DNA of 64,000 bases, taken from positions 20,122 through 84,121 of IMG/VR virus record IMGVR_UViG_3300008267_000019; one strand, written 5' to 3'. The DNA comes from a virus. A program made the position numbers and the translations under genes. Shown one piece after another: positions 10,601-20,600 of the stretch (positions are counted from its first letter, which is position 1; each line of letters begins with the position of its first letter). Below the pieces are notes generated by a model. That model did no database searches and was not told the DNA's origin. It saw only the letters and a program-made list of their open reading frames with translations.

Positions 10601-11206
10601 GCATTAGGAACACATTATATGTTTTCTCAAGATAATTATGCTATTCCCACAATACAACAAGGAGAAAATGGACAATTATATTATAATCAAAATGCAAATG
10701 CAGCTGATAAAGAGGCAATAAAATTTGATAGCCCAGAAGATGCTGAATATTTTGCAGAACATTATAAAGAAGTTTCTCCAGGGTTTATTAATAATAATTA
10801 TAGAACAGGAGGACAATTTCCTAGACCATATAGTTTACCAGAAGATAGTTTTAAACAAGGAGGAAGAAATTTACATAACAGTGTTTATGCTTCTTCTAAT
10901 GCTCAATATCCTGCTATATATAAATTAGGAGGAAATATTAATGTATATAAACAAGGAGGCAGTGTATTATCAATGTCTAATACACCTCAATTACAAGGTG
11001 AAGGAAAAGATTTAACTGTACCAGAAAATGCTTATATTTACGCTGGCGGAGGATTAATTAAACGTGCTGATGGAAGTTACTCACAACGTGGTTTATGGGA
11101 TAACATTCGTGCAGCAGCACAACGTAATAAAGCAATGGGTAAAACAGGTAAACAACCTACAAAACAAATGTTACAACAAGAAAAAAAGATTAATAAAAAT
11201 AAATAA
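7685..11206 (+). CDS. Large cargo-like virion protein with an ADP-ribosyltransferase domain
   Basis: 1173 residues, starting on the last base of the muzzle gene. An early Lys-rich stretch (about residues 49-60, EKKKKRKTKEDL) may be a linker. Residues about 610-800 look like an R-S-E class ADP-ribosyltransferase: R713 in KYRG, S729-T730-S731 in GFLSTSL, and an ExE pair E771/E773 in FEGEIVLPSG followed by a GREVIDV strand. Such domains move ADP-ribose from NAD+ to protein side chains, often Arg. The last 300 residues carry scattered Tyr-x-x-Gly-Gly motifs shared with the next protein. Context makes it an internal, probably injected, virion protein. The enzyme call comes from motif order and spacing, and activity is inference. 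Confidence 0.65.
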   Translation: MKNKPKNIPTYYKFPGTPVYRDTTALPFKAGGSLFPSLYGNSFLENNDKEKKKKRKTKEDLNESSTQGDIVEAIETETGLDPNLTYYKGPTNWGDRLFAKDASGAWYSIEAGQALPFSYDPDYLNQNTTKASDEEALGRLLQSKTLNEVAVTGEKLSWQKYQDEYEKSNPRGEYLEKRKKNYLKSHPGLNRAMGVTMNNFPEDALARFNDKYNKERNTYALEKFVDKDLEEDIDKRGRWIDDVEKSPGLYNMVINSKYGYNLKPNIFSRTLAGAEKLVDWIPGVDPLLDWATGKNRYNDILTEQEQKDVTGWDALAFTEYPGQVLANMIAEGIDPNSNASWETFSGSSSPIVTANPQLETMTQLATGAIGLPFNVMGMANLAKNVGKGVSNVAKANYYDLFKKGNNSFNDINFQNFKTAENTAGELAQGVNTIDNTGATASLNTGQNATGANKILTNEEIKNIIVNEQVPSPKTLLSTEGEILPESASWHTIMEDFKTKLREVDLTKPLTDEDYIKAANAINPEISKVASLDEIKAVHQEALDYFKGEKDPEDIALYIRDALAEKLPSIGEAPTMVDGYPTYSAGFSVSRSLDPNAAQYYGPKSVFDKAKDWGYDLNNLTPKQQNMLAAYTKGYDFPINIGKRFGFQDMGIRGDFYQKNANTLLDAILANKFPNDTSVIRSIKTNYPLTLLDKNKLLETKDISLSETPSTKYRGNLQKSDVIGDKGFLSTSLIPDLTWGKARLGERIMIPGGNKQSYGFPNASSASSSPFEGEIVLPSGLGREVIDVLPDNLANVVGYKYITKILNPYLMPAAIGTTATGTFFGNNNNNYGASFDTPNMQEYLNSLMWDSGKSVLLNSGYFKAYGGPLNDRNINGKLLQSTYASPLGNMFREGGPFGEDKGTFDYATSIYASQPGNYYNNGGEINPMNAMMKARLAYANEFGNPAAKRMVNLPDNPYIFTGQEPYTTPDMAGALGTHYMFSQDNYAIPTIQQGENGQLYYNQNANAADKEAIKFDSPEDAEYFAEHYKEVSPGFINNNYRTGGQFPRPYSLPEDSFKQGGRNLHNSVYASSNAQYPAIYKLGGNINVYKQGGSVLSMSNTPQLQGEGKDLTVPENAYIYAGGGLIKRADGSYSQRGLWDNIRAAAQRNKAMGKTGKQPTKQMLQQEKKINKNK

Positions 11207-11212
11207 GATACT

Positions 11213-14200
11213 ATGAACTTTAAATCCAACGCTGCATATAAAAGATGGTTAGGATATGGCCATGCTTCAGGAGAATTTGCTAAGACTCCTGGAAATCAAC
11301 CTGTAAGCATAAAAGGACAATCTCATAAAGTAAAACATGAAATGGGAGGTAATATGTATGCTGACGGAGGAAAGTTTAATAATAGTGGCTTCAAAGCTTT
11401 GCCTGTAGAGATTCAGAATAAAATTAAAAAGAACTTTATGGCTATGGGAGGAATGATGCCTACACAAATGCCTATGCAAAATCCTTATAATTCAAATTTT
11501 TTAAATAGCGGAATAACTCAAAATTTTGCATTTGGAGGAAGAATAAATAGTTATGCTGGAGGAGGTATGTTAGATAACCAACTTACGCAATTTACTAATG
11601 GGGGTAAACATGAAGAAAATCCAATAGGCGGAATTCCTCAAGGGTTTTCCCCTGATGGTAGAGTTAATTTAGTAGAGCAAGGAGAAACTAAATTAAATTC
11701 TGCAGATTATATATTTTCTGATACTTTAAAAGTTACTAAAGATATTGCGCTTGATTATGGTTTACCTAAAGATACTATAGGTAAAACATTTGCAGATGCT
11801 TCTAAAAAAATGAATAGACCAAATTCTCGTAGAGAAAATGATACTATAGAAGAAGTAGCAAAGCAAAGAGACTTAGATAATTTAATGCAAGCTCAAGAAG
11901 ATTTTAAACAAAGAGATCTTCAAAAAGACATAGACATGATGGCTGAAAAACATCCTGAGTTTATGCAACAAATGATGGGTCAAGGACAGCCAGAAGGAAT
12001 ACCTCAAGAATTATTAGCGCAAGGAGTTCCACCAGATCAAATGATGGCAGCAGAAGAAATGATGGGAGGACAAACTCCACAATCTGTGCAACCAATGGGA
12101 ATGCCGCAAGGAATGCCTATGGACCCTAATCAAATTCCGCCAGAGATGTTAGCGCAAATGCCTGAAGCACAAATGGGACAACCTGTTATGGCTTATGGAG
12201 GACATATATATAAATGCGGAGGTAAGATGTATAACTTTGGAGGACATATGTATGCTAATGGAGGTCATATGTATGGAGACGGAGGGTTTTTTCAAGGAAT
12301 GGGAAATGTATTACAATCTGTAGCGCCTATAGCAGGACAAGCTCTTAATACTGTTATTCCTGGTTCTAGTGTAGTAATTTCTGGAGCTCTTAGTGGTTTA
12401 GGAGCAGGATTACAAAATGTAGGCACAGGAGCAGATTTTAAAGAAGTTGCTAAAGATGTAGGAATAGGCGCAGCTAAAGGTGCTATTGGAGGTATTGTAC
12501 CAGGAAAAGATATAAGTAAATTAGGACAATTAGCATTAGACACTGCTCCTCAAGTAATGGATGTATTAGGAAATACTATAAATGCTAATACTAATGATGC
12601 CTCAGAAATGAGTTTAATACGACAACAAGAAGCGTTAAATGCTCCTAAAATGGTATCAGGTTATAATATGTCTCCTACTCCTATGCAAATGAAGTACGGT
12701 GGATATAAAGCACAAGCACCTTGGCATAATTTTCCACAATATACTCCTAACTATCCTGGTAACGCAGGTCCTATGTATATGGGATTAGGAACTAATTTAT
12801 TTGCTGATGGAGGAATGATGATGCCTGGCCCAGGAGATCCTCCTAAAAATGATGCAACAACTTTAGATGAAGTTGTAGTAACTGCTGGTCCACAAGGTCC
12901 TGTTATAATAGACAATCCTATATACAGTAATTTAATGGAACAATATACTGCAGGATTACCTAAAGGAGGAACTTACAATAATAAAACTTGGTCTGGAACA
13001 TCCGTAAGAGATGCAGATCTTACAAGAAAACTTACTGATGAAGAACTAGCTAATTGGACAAAATATTATCAAAATAGAACTAGACAAGAAATAAATAGTT
13101 TAAAAGCACAAGGACAAGATTATAGTGAAAAATTAGCTCAATATAATTTTATACCTAAAGCAATGTATGTTCCCGCTATTCCTACAGGAATGGGAGAAGA
13201 TTATTATTCTAATCCAGAAAATTGGTATTATAATACAAAACATTTAGGAGAAAATTATTCTAAACCTTCTAAACAAATAGAAGATATTTTTGCTGTTAAT
13301 ACTACACCTCAAATTATTCAAGAACAAGCCCCTGTATTACCTACTATTACAATGGCTGAAGCAGAAGCTATGAAAAATAAAGCAATGCAAGAATTTGGTT
13401 CTGGTGTATTACAAGGAAAAAATTGGAATTATAATGAACAACCTAAAAATTATACAGGAACTCAAGCAGGGGGAGGTATGTTTAATTACTGGGATGAAAG
13501 TGATCCTACTCAAGCAGCTAATCAAAAAGAATATGAACAATTTATTCAAGATCAATTAGTTGCAAATCCTGATAAAGTTTTATACTCTAATTTATCAGGA
13601 GTAGATATGTATTCCAATCCTAACTATGAAGCTGAATTAGCAAAAAATATTAATGAAGGTCCTCAAGGTCATTTATATGATCAATTTATTGCTAAAAAAT
13701 ATAATGAGTATATAAATAACCCAGAATGGGTAAATAGTTTATCAGAAGAAGATAAAGCAAAATATTTATTTGATAATAGTAAATATAATGTTCAAATGAA
13801 TGTCCCAGAAGTAATGGGATTTGCTAATGGAGGTTATATAAATAGAAATAATACTATGTATTCCCCTGACCTTACTTATGCTGCAAAGATGGGAGGTCGT
13901 ATATATAACTACGGAGGAGGGTTAAAAAATCCTTTAATGTCTTTACCTCAAGATAATTTTATTAGATATGATGAAGGGGGTAAAATAGTACAAGGAGCAG
14001 GCACAGATACTTATCAATATAAATATGAAAATGGCAATTACTATACTGCTAAAAAAGGAACTGCTGATTGGAAAAAAGTAGAACCTACAAATAAAACTGT
14101 TTATACTGCTGTAAAAACTTTAATAGATAATTATAAACCAGAAGTTGGAGGTCCAGGCGGAGGTAGTCAATATGATTTAATGATGTCTAATATTGCAGCA

Positions 14201-15013
14201 GAAGAATCTGGTGAATTAATTCCCCCTACTATGGCAGAAGTAGAGGCTAATCGTGCTATTGCAGACGCACAAGAAAAAATGCAAAATGCAGAAACTTCTG
14301 AAGAATACCAAGAAGGTGTTAAAGAATATGAATATGGAGTAAGAACTGCAGAAGAAGCATTAAAAGATAAAAATTTAAAATTATCTATGGCACAAAGTAT
14401 AGGCTCAGGATTAGCAATGGCTGCTCCTGCTGCATATAATTTAACTACAGGATTATTTGGAAAACCAGAACAATTAGATTATAAAAATTATGAGATTGCT
14501 GCTGATATAACTCCTTATGAATATAATATTAATCCTCAGTTAGCAATGGCAAATCAGACTTTTGCACAAGCTCAAGAAGCTGCTAGAAATGCTTCTAATG
14601 CAGGAAATTATTTATCTAATATGCAAGGATTAGCTAACTTGAGAAATCAAACTGTTGGAGAGTTATACACTAATAAAGAAAATTTAGATGCTGCTCAAAT
14701 ACAAGCCGCTAAGACTGCTAATAAACAAATTGAAACTGATAACTTAACTAGAAGATTAGAAGTAGAAGATTTTAACAGATTATCTAAAGCACAAAAAACT
14801 GAAGCTCTTAAAGCTGGATTAGTGCAAATGGCAGACATAGGTAAAAATATGGAAGAGAAAAAAATGCAGTTAGCATTAATTAAAGCAATGGCTCCTGATT
14901 TTGCTAATACTTTATCTTATAGTACTATAGGAGAACAACTTTTAGAATATTTAAAAAATCAAAAAGCTGCAGGAAATACTTCAGCAGAAAGTGAAATATT
15001 AAAAACTAAATAA
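11213..15013 (+). CDS. Large Gly/Met-rich cargo-like virion protein
   Basis: 1266 residues. The N-terminal 200 residues hold NGGKHEENPIGGIPQG and then VEQGETK and YIFSDTLKV, a module I associate with Bacteroidota phage internal proteins. Residues about 329-360 form a seven-residue repeat (xGG-His/Lys-Met/Ile-Tyr-x). Residues 370-430 are Gly/Ala-rich (GALSGLGAGLQNVGTG), suited to membrane insertion. The C-terminal 250 residues are helical and Ala/Gln-rich. It lies between the transferase-bearing protein and another cargo-like protein, so ejection with the DNA is likely by context. No enzyme motif is visible. Confidence 0.6.
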   Translation: MNFKSNAAYKRWLGYGHASGEFAKTPGNQPVSIKGQSHKVKHEMGGNMYADGGKFNNSGFKALPVEIQNKIKKNFMAMGGMMPTQMPMQNPYNSNFLNSGITQNFAFGGRINSYAGGGMLDNQLTQFTNGGKHEENPIGGIPQGFSPDGRVNLVEQGETKLNSADYIFSDTLKVTKDIALDYGLPKDTIGKTFADASKKMNRPNSRRENDTIEEVAKQRDLDNLMQAQEDFKQRDLQKDIDMMAEKHPEFMQQMMGQGQPEGIPQELLAQGVPPDQMMAAEEMMGGQTPQSVQPMGMPQGMPMDPNQIPPEMLAQMPEAQMGQPVMAYGGHIYKCGGKMYNFGGHMYANGGHMYGDGGFFQGMGNVLQSVAPIAGQALNTVIPGSSVVISGALSGLGAGLQNVGTGADFKEVAKDVGIGAAKGAIGGIVPGKDISKLGQLALDTAPQVMDVLGNTINANTNDASEMSLIRQQEALNAPKMVSGYNMSPTPMQMKYGGYKAQAPWHNFPQYTPNYPGNAGPMYMGLGTNLFADGGMMMPGPGDPPKNDATTLDEVVVTAGPQGPVIIDNPIYSNLMEQYTAGLPKGGTYNNKTWSGTSVRDADLTRKLTDEELANWTKYYQNRTRQEINSLKAQGQDYSEKLAQYNFIPKAMYVPAIPTGMGEDYYSNPENWYYNTKHLGENYSKPSKQIEDIFAVNTTPQIIQEQAPVLPTITMAEAEAMKNKAMQEFGSGVLQGKNWNYNEQPKNYTGTQAGGGMFNYWDESDPTQAANQKEYEQFIQDQLVANPDKVLYSNLSGVDMYSNPNYEAELAKNINEGPQGHLYDQFIAKKYNEYINNPEWVNSLSEEDKAKYLFDNSKYNVQMNVPEVMGFANGGYINRNNTMYSPDLTYAAKMGGRIYNYGGGLKNPLMSLPQDNFIRYDEGGKIVQGAGTDTYQYKYENGNYYTAKKGTADWKKVEPTNKTVYTAVKTLIDNYKPEVGGPGGGSQYDLMMSNIAAEESGELIPPTMAEVEANRAIADAQEKMQNAETSEEYQEGVKEYEYGVRTAEEALKDKNLKLSMAQSIGSGLAMAAPAAYNLTTGLFGKPEQLDYKNYEIAADITPYEYNINPQLAMANQTFAQAQEAARNASNAGNYLSNMQGLANLRNQTVGELYTNKENLDAAQIQAAKTANKQIETDNLTRRLEVEDFNRLSKAQKTEALKAGLVQMADIGKNMEEKKMQLALIKAMAPDFANTLSYSTIGEQLLEYLKNQKAAGNTSAESEILKTK
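12194..12286 (+). repeat. 21-bp tandem repeat inside a cargo gene
   Basis: GGA codons of the repeat fall at 12197, 12218, 12239, 12260 and 12281, exactly 21 bp apart. They encode five copies of a heptapeptide of the form x-Gly-Gly-[His/Lys]-[Met/Ile]-Tyr-x. The copies differ at third positions and at some residues, so the array is kept by selection at protein level or is an old expansion. Confidence 0.85.
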
Positions 15014-15015
15014 TA

Positions 15016-17619
15016 ATGACAATTACTCCATATACTACTCCTCTACAGTATGAGTATAAACCATTAAATCTTCTTGCATTTGCTGCACCATTAAGCAAAA
15101 TGCAAGAAGAATTTGATTTAGTTACATCCGCTGTAGACGAAGCAGATTTTGATATTAATTATTTGCCTTATGGAACAGATCCAGAAAAAGCAAAAGAATT
15201 ATTAAAAGTTGTAGAAGGTAAAAGAGATGAGTTAGCTCAAAATTTAGCAGAGACTAAAAATTATAAACAAGCTGCTAGTAAATTAAAAGAACTTAATACT
15301 CTTTGGCAAGAAGATCCTGAATTAGTTGCTATACAAAGTAACTATGCAAAATATGCTACCGATGTACAGTTAGCTAAAGATAATGTTAAGTCTGGATATT
15401 GGAATCAAACTTATGCAGATCAATGGTTAAACCGTGCAAAACGAGAATACACAGGAACTAATTTTACTGCTGATTATGATAATCCTGAAGGAGATTATCA
15501 AGTATTTGGAAGAAATCCTAGAGTAAAAGATATTCAAAAAGATTTTGATGAATTAGCTTATAAAGTAGCAGCTGCAGTTCCAGGAACTACTAGAGAAGGA
15601 GCTTTACAAGAAGCAGGAATTGATGTTAGTTTAATGAGTAAAAAATTCTTACAAGAAATTGTAGAAGAAAAAGACGCTAATATAGTAGCACAAAAAGTAA
15701 GTGCTTATTTAAAAACTCTTCCTCAATATGAAGAATATTTTAGAGAAAAAGCAGATTATGATTTTGCCGATATTAAAGCAGATCCTGATTTATATAAAGC
15801 AACTGCAGTAAGTTTAAATAATGAGTATATAAAAAATTTAGATGCTGAAATAAGTCAAATTAAAGCGGCTGCTAAAAAAGATAAAAGTTTATTAACTAAT
15901 CCTGATTATTTAGCTTTATTAGAAGAAAGAGAAGTAGCTGTAAATTCTAAAAATACTGGAGAGTATGATGAAACTGGTATTAAAAATTTATATCAAAATG
16001 CTTATTTAGCAGATGCATATGATATGACTGCATTAGGAAAAGTATTTGCATATAAAAATGTTAAAAGAAATTATAGCTGGCAAGATTTATATATTCCTCC
16101 TGTTAGTAGTAGTGGTGGTAGTGGCGGAGACGGCACTGACTGGACAGGTTTAGGCGGAGGATTTTGGAAAGAGGCGGGGGAAGAAACCTTAGATTATTCT
16201 ACTCTAAAAGATTTAAGAAATAAATCAGCTGCTAGTTTAAGTCCTATTGTACAAAATATTGGAAAACTAGCAGGAAGTGCTGTAGCAAGAATTACTATTG
16301 GAACAGCAGGAAGTGATTTATACAAAAAAACAAAATACGATCAATCTTTAATTTGGAATAATCAGCAAAAATTACTTAATGTGATTACCCAAAGTGGGGG
16401 AAATGCTAATACTATTATTGCTAAAGCAAAAGAAGTTGGATTAACAGTTTCTGCAGCAGATGCTAAAAGATTAGTAACTGCTTTTGGAAAAAGTGGTGAA
16501 GCTATAGGAGATTATCAAACTTTATTAGAACAAGGTAGGTCTTATAAAAATAGTATGACTTCCGCGGGAACTGCTGTAGATAATATGATTAAAAATAGTG
16601 CTGCAGGTACTGGTATGTTTGCTATGGGATTAGCAGGTTTAGGAAATTCTCCTATATTTCCTGAAGCAGGTCCTGATCCTATAAGTTATCAAATAGGAAA
16701 TCCAGGAGTAGGAGTTTCTTTTGGATTAGAAAGTTATGCTTTTAAAGGAGCAGCGGATAAAGAAGTTGCGAAAAAAACTTGGAATCAACTTGCTAAAGAA
16801 AAAGGTTATGATAATCTTCAACAAGCAGTTGCTGCAGGAGAATATTTTGAAGATGTTAAACCTGGAGGAATTAAAGCCGCATTTGCAGCATTAGGACCTT
16901 CAAAAGATGCTACTATAATGACTTATGAATATATAGATGGAAGTAAAAAAGTAAATAATTATGTTGCTAGTATGTTTAGTACTCCAGATGATTTATTGAA
17001 TCTTGATCCTGCATATTATGGAAACTGGAGTGATGTTCCTGGATTTAGAGAAGGTGATACAGATGTAAAAATAGATATAAGCGGAAATACTCAACCTAGA
17101 CTTGTTAAAGCAGGAGATCAAATACTTTATGAGGTTCCTATAACATATAAAGAAGGTGAAATATTAAAATCAGGAAGAGTTACAGTAGTACCTTCTGCAG
17201 CATTAGGATTACAAAATCAAAAAGTATTAAGAAATATGGATATAATGAGTAGCTCTGATGATGCTGCAGATATCCAAACAAATTCTACTATTAAATCTGC
17301 AAGGTATGATAGAATATATGAAGGAAATGCTTTAAATGATTATACTTTAAAAAATACTTCAATAACTAAAGGAGGAACTCCTGTTACTTTAGATATAATA
17401 CCTTATGATGCATCTACAAGTATTATAGTAGAAAAAACATATGATGCAAATAGTTATGGTCCTAAATTAAAAGTAAAAGCTGTAAATACTACAACAGGAG
17501 AAAGTCAATATTTAACAGATGCATCGGGTAAAATTTGGTATACAGACGCAAGTTCTGTAGGAGCGGCTGATGCAGCAAAAGCATTTGTAATGAGTGTTAT
17601 AGATCCTGTAACTCCGTAA
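15016..17619 (+). CDS. Large helical cargo-like virion protein
   Basis: 867 residues, starting three bases after the previous stop. The N-terminus (TPLQYEYKPLNLLAFAAPLS) followed by a long heptad-rich region (residues about 60-340, many Lys, Glu, Ala and Leu) predicts coiled coils. A Ser/Gly linker (SSSGGSGGDG) near residue 370 separates a second half that ends in beta-rich sequence. I see no catalytic motif. The position in the cargo cluster ahead of the polymerase genes supports an internal virion protein delivered to the host. Confidence 0.55.
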   Translation: MTITPYTTPLQYEYKPLNLLAFAAPLSKMQEEFDLVTSAVDEADFDINYLPYGTDPEKAKELLKVVEGKRDELAQNLAETKNYKQAASKLKELNTLWQEDPELVAIQSNYAKYATDVQLAKDNVKSGYWNQTYADQWLNRAKREYTGTNFTADYDNPEGDYQVFGRNPRVKDIQKDFDELAYKVAAAVPGTTREGALQEAGIDVSLMSKKFLQEIVEEKDANIVAQKVSAYLKTLPQYEEYFREKADYDFADIKADPDLYKATAVSLNNEYIKNLDAEISQIKAAAKKDKSLLTNPDYLALLEEREVAVNSKNTGEYDETGIKNLYQNAYLADAYDMTALGKVFAYKNVKRNYSWQDLYIPPVSSSGGSGGDGTDWTGLGGGFWKEAGEETLDYSTLKDLRNKSAASLSPIVQNIGKLAGSAVARITIGTAGSDLYKKTKYDQSLIWNNQQKLLNVITQSGGNANTIIAKAKEVGLTVSAADAKRLVTAFGKSGEAIGDYQTLLEQGRSYKNSMTSAGTAVDNMIKNSAAGTGMFAMGLAGLGNSPIFPEAGPDPISYQIGNPGVGVSFGLESYAFKGAADKEVAKKTWNQLAKEKGYDNLQQAVAAGEYFEDVKPGGIKAAFAALGPSKDATIMTYEYIDGSKKVNNYVASMFSTPDDLLNLDPAYYGNWSDVPGFREGDTDVKIDISGNTQPRLVKAGDQILYEVPITYKEGEILKSGRVTVVPSAALGLQNQKVLRNMDIMSSSDDAADIQTNSTIKSARYDRIYEGNALNDYTLKNTSITKGGTPVTLDIIPYDASTSIIVEKTYDANSYGPKLKVKAVNTTTGESQYLTDASGKIWYTDASSVGAADAAKAFVMSVIDPVTP

Positions 17620-17651
17620 AATTGTTTATTTTTGTTTAAGATATTTATACT

Positions 17652-20600
17652 ATGAAGGCTCCTAAAAAAGAACTTAAACCAAATCCTTTACATCAACAAT
17701 TAAAAGATTTTGCTACAAAAAATGCAGATAATATAGGATATAACAAAGAATATGTAGAAGAATTAAGTACTATAACTCCTGAAAATACTTCATATAAAGG
17801 AGTAGAAGCTTTACATGCTCCTAAAGAAGCCGATATTTATGATCCATATGAAGCATATATAAATAGAACAGAACTTCATAGTGGAAGATTTGATATAAAT
17901 GAATTAAATAGGCTTAGAGCAGAAAATCAATCTAATTGGGCCCAGGCAGGTAATGCTATAGGACAACTTGCTGTTAACATAGTTCCTCAAATTGCTTCTA
18001 CTGTTAGTAACATGATAAATGTTCCAGGATGGTTTTCTGCAGAAGCAGCTGCTGCTAATCCTATACAAGAATGGGCTAGTGGAATAAAAGAATGGTCTCA
18101 AGAAGCTATGCCTATTTATGAGGAAACTCCAGGGCAAATGAATATGGCAGATCCTGCATGGTGGTTTAGCAGAGGAGAAGGTTTAATAGAATCTATGACA
18201 TCTTTTGCTATACCAGGAGGTATAGCAGGTAAAGCTGTATCTGCAGGTTTTAAAGGATTAGGAGCAGTAACGAGAGGTAAACAATTAGTAAGAGCTGTAT
18301 TAGGAGCAGAAAAGTCTGCAGGGTTATTAAAAGGAATGAGCACATTAGGCACAGCTGCTTTATTAAATCAAGCAGAAGGTGCTACAATTGCTGCAGATGT
18401 TTATAAAAATACTTTAGATTATCAATTAAAGAAAAATGGAGGTAATGTAGACTTAGCTAAAAAGATGGCATCAGAAGCTGCAGCTACTGCTATGAGTATT
18501 AATAGAATTAATATTTTACTAAACCTTACTTCTGCTAGTGCTTTTTTAACTCCTTTTAAACAAACAAGAAATCTTTTAAAAACTCAAGGAATAGGTTCTA
18601 CTTTAAGTAAAATAGGTCTAGAAGCAGGTCAAGAAGCTACAGAAGAATTAATAAACCTTGTAGGACAAAAAGCAGGAGAAGCAAAAGGACGAGAGGAAGA
18701 AGATTACGTAGCTAAAGGTCTTGAAGCTATTGGTACAATGGAAGGTTTTGAATCTGTTTTTTTAGGAGCTTTAGGCGGTGCGGGTCAAACAGGATTAGTA
18801 GATGCTAGTCAATATTCTAAATATGGAGCAGGATCAACTAAAGATGCAGAAGGTAATAGAATTAGTTATGCCCAATATCAAAGTGATCTTTATAATCAAC
18901 AACAACAAACAATTAAAGAATTAGAAGACCAAGGTGTTCAAGTAAGTGATTCTTTAATGAATGTTAAAGATGCTGTTGTATTTAATGAAAAAAGAAATAA
19001 AGCAGCTGCTGAAGGAAATCAAGAGGAGTATGATAGACTTAATAATCAAATGTTTGAAAATCAAGCATTAAAAGCATTTCAATCTGGAACTACTAAAGTA
19101 TTAGAAAATTTATACAAAGCTGAAGCAGAAAGAGATGTTGAAGAAGTTGGACAAGAATATATTGACAAAGCAAATCAAGCTGTAAAAGATTTACAAACTC
19201 TTGAAAGTGTTTATAATAATTTTGAAGAATATACTAATGTAAATGATATATTCTTTAATCGTGCTAATAAAATTAGAACAGATAGAAATTTAGGATACAT
19301 TCAAGATGCTGCTAAAACTAATAATTTAGAATTAGCGCAATTAGTAAGAAACATAGCAGGTAAATATGAATATGACGTTGAAAGAGAAGTTCTTTATAAA
19401 AAAGAAGGAGAAGTTGAACGTACAGAAACAGTAACAGAAAAAGCACCATTGACATACTCAATGAGTGACTTAGAAAATAACACAGGACAAACAGAAGGAC
19501 AGAAAAAGGTTTATAATAAATTTTTAAAAGAAGTAAAAAAACTTGATGCTTATAAAAGAGAAGTGGGTTACCAACAAGCTATAAGTAATGGAGAAAAAAT
19601 TTTAGAAGATAATAATAAAGAATTTGCAGAGTTAACAAGTCCTGAAGCACAAGAAGCTGCTTTATTAAAACAAGAAAAAGTAGCAGCTATTAAAAGTGCT
19701 TATAAAGAAGTAGCAAGTACTAGTTCTAGAGCAAGAATACAAGCTCTAATGGACACTATTGAAGATCCTGATTTTAAAAGAGTAGCACAATTAAGATTAG
19801 ATGCTTTAGATAAAGCTAAAGCAAGTAACTTACAACAAAAGAAAAAAGACTTTGCTACTAAAACAATGGAGTCTAAAATTTCTAAAGCTAGTTTAGAAGA
19901 GTTAGCAACTATTCAAGAAGAAATTAATAAGGCAGATCCTAATGATATTTCTAAAACAGCTAAAGCAGCTTTATTAAATAAAGTAGAATTTAGAGCTAGA
20001 CAGTTAAATAATCAAGTATTAGATCCACAAGAAACCGCAGAAATTCAAGATCCTTTTGCTGACTTTGATTCTCGGTCCCCAGAAGAATTAGAAAATGAAA
20101 TAGAGTTAGAACAAAAATCCTTTGATACTACTATTCCTTCAGATTTTCCTAATAATGAAAAAGAAGGTAAAGATGTAGAAACAGAAGTAGAAAATGCTGC
20201 TGTAGATTTATTAGGTTCTGATAAGAGTTTAATAATAGGTACAGATGAAAACGGCAACTTAGTTTATAACTATGAAAAAAGTGCTGAAGGTTACAATCGC
20301 GCAGCTTTCTTATCAAGGGAGTTTAATCAAACAGAAAATGTAGGAATAGTAGATCGAGAAGAAATAACTAATGATGTTATTAATTCTAAATTACTAGATC
20401 CTGATTTTTTGTTAGCAGGTACTGCATTAACAATGGAAGTTGACAATGATTACACAGGAGAAAAATACGACCCAACTTCTACAACAAGAGAAACTATTGC
20501 TTGGCCTCTTAGATTAAAACAAATTATAGATAAATATGAAGTATTAGGACAAGACTATAGACAATCATATGAATATATAACAGAAGCTCCTATTAAAGTA

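Noticed and set aside
17627-17634. TATTTTTG as possible promoter for the 3018-residue gene
   Set aside because: It is in the only longer gap of the cargo cluster, but no -33 element is visible, so support is too thin.
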